Origin: an uncultured Clostridia bacterium
Lineage (GTDB): Bacteria; Bacillota; Clostridia; Christensenellales; CAG-917
Direction: 5' to 3'
Length of the DNA: 64,000 nucleotides
NCBI GenBank assembly: GCA_944372795.1
Contig: CALWAF010000001.1
Coordinates: 1-64,000 of the forward strand
Position numbers and translations under genes: made by a program. Of this stretch, positions 36,041-43,841 are shown piece by piece. The notes under the pieces were generated by a model. It was not told where the DNA came from, ran no database searches, and worked only from the letters and a program-made list of their open reading frames with translations. Position 1 is the first letter of the stretch. Each line of letters begins with the position of its first letter.

Positions 36041-38029
36041 TCAGGCGCGCCCGTGTCGAAGCGTTATGCCGGCAAAGAGCGGTGCAAACGCGCTCCCCTT
36101 GCGGTAAAACGCGACGGGTTTGCCGAGAGGCGCCGCAAAGCGTTCCTTTGTCCCGCCCTTATGCTCCGTACCGTCGAAGAACTTCACCCAATCCCCCGCA
36201 GGGAGGGTGACTTCGCGCGTCTCGGCACCCTTTTCGATGACGGGAGCCACAAAGACGTCCCCGCCGAGGAAGTAGGCATATTCCTCTCTGCTTGCGGAAT
36301 AGTCGCCACATTCGTAGAAATCGGGACGCATGACGGGGATGCCCTCCTCCGCCTCCTTCATGCAGGCTGCAAGGTAGGGTTTGAGCGCGGCGTGCACTTC
36401 GGACAGCGATGCGGTGACGTCGACGATGTCGTCGTTGTACGGCTGGACGTTGACATCGGGGCGTATGGTCTCGTGCGAGCGCATGAGCGGGGAGAAAGCG
36501 TCCATCTCCGTCCAGCGGATGAGCAGCTCGCGGCTGCGGGAGAGGGATGCGAAACTGATGAATCCGCCCACATCGCTGTGCACCGCCGCCATCCCCGAAA
36601 AGCCGAGGTTGAACGTCGCGGGCATGACACAGGGCATGCCGTAGTCTTTGGTGAGATCAACGTGCTGATCCCCGTTCCACATCATCGTGGTGTAGGTCTG
36701 CGCGCCGTTGTAGCCCGAGCGGGTGAAGAAGAATATCTCTTTCGCACGGGGGTGCGAATCGACGGCCTCGCGGTTGATCTTCGCCCAAAGGGTGGGCCAC
36801 TCGTTGTGCATCGCTGCGGGATCACCGGCGTGCAGAACGCAGTCGACGGGGAGATATTCCCCGAAATCCGCCATATATCCGTCCACTCCCCTGTCCAGCA
36901 TATTGCGTTTGATGAGCACCTCTTTGATGAACTCGACGGCGGCTGGATAAGTGAGGTCCAGCATACCCGCGTCGAAGGTGGTGGACTTGACGTGATATAT
37001 CTCGCCCTTGCGGTCGCGGATGAGCATACCTTTCTTCGCGCACTCGTTGTAGAGCCTGCCGTCTTTTACGAGGTAGGGGTTGATGTAGGCGAGGAAGTGC
37101 ACCCCCTTCTCTTTCAACGCCGCGACGTTTTTGTCGAAGTCAGGATAATAGTTCTCGTCCGCCTCCCAATTCCAATACACCTGCTTGCCGACGGCGGTCA
37201 CTTTCCTGCCGCTCCAGTCCTGACTCCACACACCCGCGAGTTTAACACCCTTTTTCTGCATTTCAAGTGCCTTTTCGAGCACTCTGTCCATGCCGCCCTG
37301 CACCGCGACGATCATCCCGTCGTGCGCCCAATCGGGGAGATATGCGCGGCAGGGCGTGTGCGCGTTCAAAGCCTTTGCCACGTCTTTGAAACTCTCGCCC
37401 GAGGTGTAGAACACGCTTCTCGGGCACTTCTCGAAACGGAAGACGGAGACGTCGCCTCGGGTGAAGTCGGCTATGCCGTAGGAGGACACGTCGAAGCGGA
37501 GCGCATATCTCGCGCTGCTCGTATAGGTGCTCATCGGGCTGTACGTCTCGATGTAGGAATGAGGCTTCTCCTTGTACGGCAAAAAGCCGAGCACCGTCTT
37601 TTGCACGATGGGGGGCACGACGATGTGTTCCGAGACGAAGTTGACGATCTTCTCCCCTTTCATATCGAGCTTGCGATATTGCTCTCCTCCGCCGAAGATG
37701 CCCTCGTCGGGCTCGGCGAGAAAGGCGAGCTCGGTGATGAAATCACCGCTCGCGGAAAAGTCCATCACGATGCCGCCGAAGCGGGCGGCAAACTTCACAT
37801 CCACCCTTTTGTCGCCCGCGGCAAAGACGAGGGATCCCTCATCGCCTCCGACGAGAGAGAGCGGGATGCGTTTTGCGATCTTCTCCTTCACCTTGAAGTT
37901 GCCGTGGGAACTGCGGTAGGCATAGCTCCCTTCCGCCGCCGTAAGGAAGGGCGTCTTCGGGGTATGCTCCATCACCTTTCTCCCGCCGCACCAAAGCTCG
38001 GCGGAATCAGCGTTGCGGATAAGTCTCAT
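36041..38029 (-). CDS. GH31 glycosidase, sulfoquinovosidase-like
   Basis: This 662-residue cytoplasmic (no signal) family 31 retaining glycosidase resembles YihQ over its length: VWSQDWSG, WNWEADENYYPDFD, FLAYINPYL, the nucleophile in GYMADFGEYLP (Asp389 counted from the upstream ATG), MHNEWPTLWAKINREA, the acid/base in WNGDQ (Asp455) and HSDVGG. In YihQ the sulfonate is held by Arg301, Trp304 and Tyr508 (with Gln288). Counting from shared motifs, these are Gln284, Trp287, Phe491 and Gln271 here, so the Arg and Tyr are lost. It is thus an alpha-glycosidase of this clade with probably changed substrate. Start at 38029 has AGGAGGA; the 5' end overlaps the DMT gene by 23 nt. Confidence 0.88.
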   Translation of the reverse strand: MRLIRNADSAELWCGGRKVMEHTPKTPFLTAAEGSYAYRSSHGNFKVKEKIAKRIPLSLVGGDEGSLVFAAGDKRVDVKFAARFGGIVMDFSASGDFITELAFLAEPDEGIFGGGEQYRKLDMKGEKIVNFVSEHIVVPPIVQKTVLGFLPYKEKPHSYIETYSPMSTYTSSARYALRFDVSSYGIADFTRGDVSVFRFEKCPRSVFYTSGESFKDVAKALNAHTPCRAYLPDWAHDGMIVAVQGGMDRVLEKALEMQKKGVKLAGVWSQDWSGRKVTAVGKQVYWNWEADENYYPDFDKNVAALKEKGVHFLAYINPYLVKDGRLYNECAKKGMLIRDRKGEIYHVKSTTFDAGMLDLTYPAAVEFIKEVLIKRNMLDRGVDGYMADFGEYLPVDCVLHAGDPAAMHNEWPTLWAKINREAVDSHPRAKEIFFFTRSGYNGAQTYTTMMWNGDQHVDLTKDYGMPCVMPATFNLGFSGMAAVHSDVGGFISFASLSRSRELLIRWTEMDAFSPLMRSHETIRPDVNVQPYNDDIVDVTASLSEVHAALKPYLAACMKEAEEGIPVMRPDFYECGDYSASREEYAYFLGGDVFVAPVIEKGAETREVTLPAGDWVKFFDGTEHKGGTKERFAAPLGKPVAFYRKGSAFAPLFAGITLRHGRA

Positions 38030-39002
38030 CATTTCCTCCTTTTGACGTGCTTTCGCGTTGATAGACGACGGAGGGCAATTTCCCGCTCTCCATCCTGCGT
38101 CTGTTGATCTTGCCGCGCAGGGCGATCGCCGCCGCGCCTCCCAGCACCAGCACCATGCCGACCGCTTTCATCCACCCGAACTCCTCGTCAAAGAGGAAGA
38201 CTCCCGCGATGCACGTGAGCACCGGCACAAAGAGCAGATAAAGTTTGACGACCCACACGGGGTGCTTTTTCAGATTGCGGTAATAGAACACATAGATAAG
38301 CGTCTGCGCCAGCCCTCCGCCGAGGAAGGCGAAGACGTGCCACACCTCGAGCTCGACGGCGCCGAGAGCCTCGAAGTCCCCCGCGATGAGAGAGCTCAAG
38401 GTGAACAGCACGAGCACGACGAAGTTGTTGTAGTAGCCTATGACGTCGGAGTCCGCAGAAAGCCTGTCCTGCGCCGTCTTGATGACGAAGGCGTTTGCCG
38501 TGACGGACGCCGCGCTTGCGATGAAGAAGAGGTCGTACCAGTTGAACCCTGCGGAGCCGAAGTCGATGTCGAGGACGAGTATCACCCCGCCCAGCATAAC
38601 CAGCGTAGACACCCAATCCGAGAGGTACAGCCTCTCTTTGAGGAACACCGCGGTGACGATGTTCGCCATCAGGATGTCCGTCTTTAAGAGCACCGTCCCC
38701 GTCCCCACCGAGCCGTAGGCGAACCCGAGATTGGCGAAAGTGTCCAGCATATAGCCTAGCACGCCTATGAGCAGGAGCACGAGCGCGGTCTTCCCCTGCC
38801 TGAACACGGCGCCGAGCTTTTTGCGCGCGGCGAGATAGACGGTGAGGAAGACGAGGGCCCCTGCCCGCAGCAGCATCCCGGCGGCGAAGGCGGAACCAGT
38901 GAAGGCGACCGCCCAATCGGACGCGAGATAATAGCCCGTCCATGCGACGATCATGCCTGCGATGCAACACACGTCTGCGACGATGTCCTTATTTGTCCTC
39001 AT
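38007..39002 (-). CDS. DMT-superfamily (EamA-like) transporter
   Basis: A 331-residue membrane protein with ten hydrophobic segments in two repeats (first half ends VFLKERLYLSDWVSTLVMLGGVILVL, second ends VFLFDEEFGWMKAVGMVLVLGGAAAIAL), the EamA layout. It ends in a basic tail. Such proteins export or import small polar metabolites; in this operon, export of an end product or uptake of the sugar are both possible. It overlaps the genes on either side by 14 and 23 nt, so it belongs to the same transcript. Confidence 0.87.
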   Translation of the reverse strand: MRTNKDIVADVCCIAGMIVAWTGYYLASDWAVAFTGSAFAAGMLLRAGALVFLTVYLAARKKLGAVFRQGKTALVLLLIGVLGYMLDTFANLGFAYGSVGTGTVLLKTDILMANIVTAVFLKERLYLSDWVSTLVMLGGVILVLDIDFGSAGFNWYDLFFIASAASVTANAFVIKTAQDRLSADSDVIGYYNNFVVLVLFTLSSLIAGDFEALGAVELEVWHVFAFLGGGLAQTLIYVFYYRNLKKHPVWVVKLYLLFVPVLTCIAGVFLFDEEFGWMKAVGMVLVLGGAAAIALRGKINRRRMESGKLPSVVYQRESTSKGGNDETYPQR

Positions 39003-39630
39003 TGCAGGAAAGCACCGCGATGTTGGCGCCCGTCACGCCGACCTTGCCGCCTGCGGCAATGCCCGCGGCGTTATCCTCGTGCACGAGAAGCCACTTGTTT
39101 ACGGCGCGCAGCGTGCCGTTTATCCCTCCCGCAAGAGGCGCGTTCGTCCCCTTCGGAAGGATGATCGACACGGCAAACCGCTCCCCGACCGCAAGCGGCG
39201 CGAGGTGCAGCGTGCCGGAAAACAGCTCCGCCGCCTCTCCCTTTTCGAGCGCGAGCGCGACGGATCGGGAACTGTCATAAGTGTCCTCCTCGATGTCGCG
39301 TACGTCACCTAGGATGAGCACGCAGTCCGTCGCGGCGACGACCACCTCGGAGGACTTGTGCCATTCGACACCGTTCATCTTCCTCCCGCATCCGTAACAC
39401 CAGCCCGCCTGCACGGGAAGCTCCGCAAACACTCTGCGCTCTATATCCCCGACTGCGGGAAGCGCTTCGAGCGCGGGATCGCCCGCGACATAAACGTTGC
39501 TCTCGGAGAGCGGCAGCGCGTCCGCAAGAGCGACGATACTCTCCGTATCCGCCTCGACCTTCTTAAAGAGAGGGGATCTGTCCGCAAGGGTGAGCACGGG
39601 TATGTTGACGTCCAACGCGAATTTTTTCAT
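38989..39630 (-). CDS. DUF4867-like protein
   Basis: This 213-residue protein resembles the uncharacterised DUF4867 family: ...PAVGDIERRVFAELPVQAGWCYGCGRKMNGVEWHKSSEVVVAATDCVLILGDVRDIEEDTYDSS, then a beta-rich cupin-like end with HLAPLAV and ILPKGTNAPL. The pattern His...Glu and the beta strands suggest a metal-binding cupin, possibly a sugar isomerase or mutarotase. A CYGCG segment might bind metal. Its genes commonly sit with sugar isomerases, as here. No function is established. Confidence 0.72.
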   Translation of the reverse strand: MKKFALDVNIPVLTLADRSPLFKKVEADTESIVALADALPLSESNVYVAGDPALEALPAVGDIERRVFAELPVQAGWCYGCGRKMNGVEWHKSSEVVVAATDCVLILGDVRDIEEDTYDSSRSVALALEKGEAAELFSGTLHLAPLAVGERFAVSIILPKGTNAPLAGGINGTLRAVNKWLLVHEDNAAGIAAGGKVGVTGANIAVLSCNEDK

Positions 39631-39631
39631 T

Positions 39632-40948
39632 TTACAACACCTCGGTGTTCGTCAGCTTGGCGAAGATCGTGAATGCCGCCGAAAGCGAGCCGTAGATCAT
39701 GGAGACATGGTGGGCAAGCCCGTTGACGATCACCCTGTCCGTCACCTCGGATGCGGGACGGTCGAACTTCACCTTCGCATAGGTGCCGGTGAGCAATTTC
39801 TCCATGGGCACCGCCTCACCCTTTTCGAGGTAAAGACGATAGTTGCCGTTCACGCTGTCCAGCCTTGCCAGCTCCACTCTGCCCGTCTTCATAACAAAGC
39901 CCGCGGTGACGCCCTTTCCTCCCGCGAAATAGGTGTCGAGAGTGGGGGTGCAATCCGCGGCACAGAGCGAGCGCGGCGCCACGCCGCAATGCCACATAAG
40001 CGCGGTGTTCTCCTCCTCGTTCACCTGCGAAAGATCCGCCATGAACGGGGTGGGAGCGCCCGCCGCCGCGTGACATAGCATGGTGAGGGCGCAGTCCACG
40101 TCCCCCTCGCAAGCGAAGATCATCCCGTCGTTTTGCAGCAGCGACATGGAAGCGCAGGGTGCAATGCCGAATCCTGCGGCAAACTCCGGCCAGCAGCGCA
40201 CCGCCACCGCCGAGAAACGCTTGGCTGCAAAGAAGGCTTTTAATGAGGCGCAAAGAGATGCGACCTTGTCCTTTTGCGTGTCCGTGACCGCACTGCAATC
40301 ATAGAGACTGTCCACGCGCTCGCGATAGAGTGCGACGTCCTTTTCGTCCGCGGGGAAATTGTAGGCATCGGCGAGTTCGCAATATTCCACGGTGACGCCG
40401 TATTTGCCGTAAAGGGCGAGTTCATCCACACCGACGTTATAAAACCCGTGCGCGCGGGAACCGATCACACCGACCCTGCAATTTTTGAGCGCCGCGATCA
40501 TCCTGACCGCGTCCAGCCAGTCCTCGTCGATCGCGGATGACACCTTGTAGGTGAAATCCCTGTGTCCGCTCTTGTAGAGGTTGGAGGCGTCAAGGTTCAC
40601 CCCGCACACCGAATTGAGTCGGATCTTTCCGCCGTTGTACGGCAGCTCGGGCAATCCCCAAAGGAGCAGCGGACGATCGCAGCGCTTCTTGATCTCCGGC
40701 ACCAGCCCTCCGAGATGGAATGTGCCCGAAAGGACTGCGACCGCATCTACGTTTTCTTTGAGGAGAAAATCTCCCGCTTCCTCGGCTTTGTCCGCCTCCA
40801 TGACGGGATCGGGATATGCCGAAAGTTCGAGATCCTCCCTTGCGGAAAGGGTCGCTACTATGCCGCGATAGATGTCTTCCGCCGCTTTGAAATCAAAGGT
40901 GTTGCGAGTGAGGCAGACGATGCCGAGTTTTATTTTTCTTTTTGCCAT
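39632..40948 (-). CDS. L-fucose/L-arabinose isomerase-like protein
   Basis: A 438-residue protein of the FucIase-like superfamily: KLGIVCLTRNTFDFKAAEDI at the start, LLLWGLPELPYN, CRVGVIGSRAHGFYNVGVDE, then AVRCWPEF and a beta-rich C-terminal domain. Family members are Mn-dependent aldose-ketose isomerases, including isomerases of 6-deoxy-6-sulfoglucose. It is the obvious isomerase for the sugar released by the GH31 enzyme. The start at 40948 is chosen for GGGAGGAT; the frame is open further upstream without a ribosome site. Confidence 0.85.
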   Translation of the reverse strand: MAKRKIKLGIVCLTRNTFDFKAAEDIYRGIVATLSAREDLELSAYPDPVMEADKAEEAGDFLLKENVDAVAVLSGTFHLGGLVPEIKKRCDRPLLLWGLPELPYNGGKIRLNSVCGVNLDASNLYKSGHRDFTYKVSSAIDEDWLDAVRMIAALKNCRVGVIGSRAHGFYNVGVDELALYGKYGVTVEYCELADAYNFPADEKDVALYRERVDSLYDCSAVTDTQKDKVASLCASLKAFFAAKRFSAVAVRCWPEFAAGFGIAPCASMSLLQNDGMIFACEGDVDCALTMLCHAAAGAPTPFMADLSQVNEEENTALMWHCGVAPRSLCAADCTPTLDTYFAGGKGVTAGFVMKTGRVELARLDSVNGNYRLYLEKGEAVPMEKLLTGTYAKVKFDRPASEVTDRVIVNGLAHHVSMIYGSLSAAFTIFAKLTNTEVL

Positions 40949-40967
40949 ATATCCTCCCTCGGGCGCG

Positions 40968-42092
40968 TCACACGCCGAAAACGCGTTCCAGCATGATGTG
41001 TCGGGCACCCGAAAATGCTTTCGGTTTTTTGTCGTCGCCGACCTGCGAGATGGCGAACGTTCCGCCGAATCCCGCCCTGTCGATCGCCTCGCAGAGTGCA
41101 TCGAAAAGGGGTTTGCGCGAGAATATGCCGCCTGTCACGAGCACCCGCGCGGGGTTGAGCAGCATGGCGGCGTTGCCTATGGAAAGGGCGATGAGACCTA
41201 TGCTCTCGTCCAGCACTCCCGTGGCGGCGGAGTCCCCTCCGAATGCATCGTAAATCGCCGAAACGGGCAGTTCAACACCCGTTTTCGACCGATAAAGTTC
41301 CGTCAAGTGTTTTTCGGACACATACGCTTCCAAGCACCCGCGCTTGCCGCAACGGCAGGGTTCACCCCCTTCCTTCACGACTATGTGTCCGATCTCGCCC
41401 GCTCGTCCCGTAGCGCCCGAGACGGTGACTCTGTCGGAGATGACTGCGCAGCCTATGCCGGGACCGTGCTTGACCAGCATGAAGTCGTCCTCGCATCCCG
41501 TAATGAGCGCGCGAGCTTGTGCACGGACGTTGTTGATGAGAGACACTTCGCACCCCGTGCCCTCCCGCACTTTCGCGGCAAGTGGCAGCCCGTCCGGGAG
41601 GATGCCGTAGCTCGTGACCGAAACGCCGCTTCTCTCATCCGCGATGCCCGATGCGGCGATGCCGACTCCGACGAATTTTCTCCCTCCGCACGCGGAGGCG
41701 AGCTCTGCGACCCTTTCGTTGAGCTTGTCGATCCCACGCTCGAAGAGCATCTGCGTCGGGTATATCTCCTCTGCCAGCACCTCATTCCACGTGCACAGGG
41801 AAACATGTGTGTTGTCGCTCTCGATGTTGACGCCGACGGCGGCGATGCGCTCGCCCGCGAAACGCAGCAGCGTCTCCCGTCTCCCCGCGACGCTTTTTGT
41901 CACCTCGCCGCTCTCTTCCACAAGCCCTTCGGAGATGAGTTCCTTGCATAGCTGCGTCACAGAAGCGCCCGTAAGACCCGTCTTGGCGGCGATCCTGACG
42001 CGGGAAAGCTCCCCTTCCCGCATGAGCAGGAAGAGCACTGCCGCCTTGTTGCCGCGGCGCAGACCTTTGAGACTGCGGGTGCCGCTTGTCAA
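40968..42092 (-). CDS. ROK-family transcriptional regulator
   Basis: This 374-residue protein has an N-terminal winged helix (NKAAVLFLLMREGELSRVRIAAKTGLTGASVTQLCKELISEGLV) and a ROK sugar-binding domain with GRAGEIGHIVV and the zinc motif CRCGKRGCLEAYV. The start is a TTG at 42090-42092 with GGAGGA five bases upstream; it overlaps the TGA of the dehydrogenase gene (TTGA). It is probably the repressor of its own operon, released by a sugar, acting at the palindrome at 43729-43749. Confidence 0.9.
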   Translation of the reverse strand: MTSGTRSLKGLRRGNKAAVLFLLMREGELSRVRIAAKTGLTGASVTQLCKELISEGLVEESGEVTKSVAGRRETLLRFAGERIAAVGVNIESDNTHVSLCTWNEVLAEEIYPTQMLFERGIDKLNERVAELASACGGRKFVGVGIAASGIADERSGVSVTSYGILPDGLPLAAKVREGTGCEVSLINNVRAQARALITGCEDDFMLVKHGPGIGCAVISDRVTVSGATGRAGEIGHIVVKEGGEPCRCGKRGCLEAYVSEKHLTELYRSKTGVELPVSAIYDAFGGDSAATGVLDESIGLIALSIGNAAMLLNPARVLVTGGIFSRKPLFDALCEAIDRAGFGGTFAISQVGDDKKPKAFSGARHIMLERVFGV

Positions 42093-43192
42093 TCCAGTCC
42101 TCCGAAAGCCTCGGCAAGTTCCTCTGCCGAATACGCTCTTATATTGTTTTGCATGAGGGGATGGACGGCGCACTCTCTTGCAAGCGAAGCGATGTCCGCG
42201 CACCCGATGGCTTTAAGCGTCGAGCGCATCCCCGTCTTTTTCTTGATGCGGACGATCTCGTCCGCCATGGCGTCCGCAGAGGCAAAACCCTGTGTCTTTG
42301 CGAGTGCGGTCAACCTCTCGGCGTCAAAGCGCGAGTTCATGCGCAGGAAAAGATCGAGCGTGAATGCGCACGCCTCGCCGTGCGGCAGCCCGAAGCCCTC
42401 CGAGAGAGGATAACTGCACGCGTGCACCGCAGCGGTGCGCGTGGGCGCAAACGCAAGTCCCGCAAGCAGCGCGCCCATGCTCATATCCGTGCGCGCCGAA
42501 ATGTCGCTTCCGTCGTCGTAAGCGCGGTCGATGGCACCGAAAAGGAGTTTGAGCGCTTTTTCCGCAAAGGCGTCCGAGACGGGATTGTGCCGCCTGCACC
42601 AATAGGCTTCGACCGCGTGCGCAATGGCGTCCAACCCGCATGTCGCGGTGACGAAGGGCGGCACCGTGAGGGTGAGCTTCGGGTCCACAACTGCCGCTTC
42701 CGCGAAAAACGCGGGCGAGGAAAGGGGCTTCTTCACTCCCCTCTTCCCGTCACTCATGACCGAAACGCCCGTCACTTCGCTGCCCGTGCCCGCAGTGGTC
42801 GGGAGGGCGATGACGGGAAGCCCGTCCTCGGGGATGTCGCCGTAAAAGAGTTCTTCCGCGCTCTTGCCCGTCTTTGCGGCGACGGCAACGAATTTTCCGA
42901 GGTCGATGGCGGAGCCGCCGCCGACTGCGACTATGTGATCGGCCGCGATATCACGTGCGATCTTTGCCGCGTCATCGGCAGCGGAGATGTCGGGATCGGC
43001 TCCAAAGGCGGAAAACACCGCGTCCGTACCCGCGCACTTCGCGATCTCTCCCGCGACGCCGTTCGCCGCAAGAAAGCCGTCGGCGATGACGAGAGCTCTC
43101 TTGTGCCCGAAGGAGGCAGCGATCTCGCCGATTCGTCCCCTCTCCCCCGCGCCGAAGAATATCTTTACCGGTTGCGAATAGGAAAAACCCAT
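42089..43192 (-). CDS. Iron-containing alcohol dehydrogenase
   Basis: A 367-residue group III alcohol dehydrogenase (NAD(P)-dependent, Fe2+). HIVAVGGGSAIDLGKFVA is the dinucleotide motif, ALPTTAGTGSEVTGVSV is typical, and the metal ligands lie in CGLDAIAHAVEAY and FGLPHGEACA. Relatives reduce short aldehydes including sulfoacetaldehyde, phosphonoacetaldehyde and lactaldehyde. In this operon it probably disposes of an aldehyde fragment from sugar cleavage. It lies 2 nt after the RpiB-like gene. Confidence 0.92.
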   Translation of the reverse strand: MGFSYSQPVKIFFGAGERGRIGEIAASFGHKRALVIADGFLAANGVAGEIAKCAGTDAVFSAFGADPDISAADDAAKIARDIAADHIVAVGGGSAIDLGKFVAVAAKTGKSAEELFYGDIPEDGLPVIALPTTAGTGSEVTGVSVMSDGKRGVKKPLSSPAFFAEAAVVDPKLTLTVPPFVTATCGLDAIAHAVEAYWCRRHNPVSDAFAEKALKLLFGAIDRAYDDGSDISARTDMSMGALLAGLAFAPTRTAAVHACSYPLSEGFGLPHGEACAFTLDLFLRMNSRFDAERLTALAKTQGFASADAMADEIVRIKKKTGMRSTLKAIGCADIASLARECAVHPLMQNNIRAYSAEELAEAFGGLD

Positions 43193-43194
43193 AG

Positions 43195-43698
43195 TCAGTC
43201 CCTGAAATTCTCCTTCTCGGTCTCGGCGACCTTTTCCGCAGCGGCGGAAAGCCATTCTTTGCGCCACTCTTCGATGCCGACGTAGGTCTCGGCGGAAAGA
43301 TAAGCCTTCGCCATCTCTACGCCCATTTCGGGGGCTACGATCCAGCCGCCCATGCACATCACCTGCGCGCCGTTGATGACCCTTGCCATGCGTGCGGAAT
43401 ATACACCCTCGCACGCGACGGCGGAAAGACCTTTGAACTTGTTGGCGACGACGTTCATGCCCGCGCCCGTCCCGCAGATGAGGATGGCGCGGTCGTATTC
43501 GCCCGAAAGCACTCTCGGCGCGACATCGCACGCCACGCGGTAATAGGGGTGCACGTCATTGAGATCGGTGGTGCCGAGGTCGTCACGGACGGGGTCGAAC
43601 TCCACTCCGAGCGCCTTCGCATCCTCGGACGCGAGAAAACTTTTGACCGCTTCTTTAAGCAGATAACCCGATTTGTCTGAACCTATCGCTACTCTCAT
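43195..43698 (-). CDS. RpiB/LacA/LacB-family sugar isomerase
   Basis: A 167-residue aldose-ketose isomerase. IGSDKSGYLLKEAV is the N-terminal motif, and ICGTGAGMNVVANKFKGLSAVACEGVYSARMARVINGAQVMCMGG carries the catalytic Cys and anion hole. RpiB members act on ribose-5-phosphate, allose-6-phosphate, galactose-6-phosphate or, in one branch, 4-deoxy-4-sulfoerythrose. The GSD...K opening differs from the usual GCDHAG, so the phosphate/substrate pocket may be altered. It is the first gene of the cassette, behind a consensus promoter and palindrome. Confidence 0.9.
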   Translation of the reverse strand: MRVAIGSDKSGYLLKEAVKSFLASEDAKALGVEFDPVRDDLGTTDLNDVHPYYRVACDVAPRVLSGEYDRAILICGTGAGMNVVANKFKGLSAVACEGVYSARMARVINGAQVMCMGGWIVAPEMGVEMAKAYLSAETYVGIEEWRKEWLSAAAEKVAETEKENFRD

Positions 43699-43728
43699 TT
43701 TACCTCCCGACGGGTGTATGCCCGCGTG

Positions 43729-43749
43729 TTAATTAAAACTTTTAATCAA
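43729..43749. promoter_or_regulatory. 21-bp palindromic operator
   Basis: On the + strand TTAATTAAAACTTTTAATCAA: arms of ten bases around a central C with a single mismatch pair. It begins directly at the -10 box of the cassette promoter and covers the predicted start site, so a bound protein would block transcription. The ROK regulator encoded in the operon is the natural candidate. Confidence 0.75.
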
Positions 43750-43777
43750 TTATACCCCTCTTCTCCCGCGATGTCAA
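43749..43777 (-). promoter_or_regulatory. Promoter of the RpiB-to-GH31 cassette
   Basis: On the minus strand TTGACA (43772-43777), 17 nt, TATAAT (43749-43754): full consensus. Confidence 0.9.
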
Positions 43778-43815
43778 CACGAAAGCGGGATGAGAAAAGA
43801 TCGGGACAAAACAGT

Positions 43816-43835
43816 GGGACGGGAAAGCCCGCCCC
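43816..43835 (-). terminator. Weak terminator of the glucuronate operon
   Basis: On the minus strand GGGGCGGG, CTTT, CCCGTCCC, followed by ACTGTTTTG. Confidence 0.45.
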
Positions 43836-43841
43836 GAAAGA

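Noticed and set aside
36041-43698. Classic sulfoquinovose (sulfo-EMP or sulfo-TAL) pathway
   Set aside because: No kinase/aldolase pair or transaldolase is present and the GH31 lacks the sulfonate-binding Arg, so a standard assignment is not justified.
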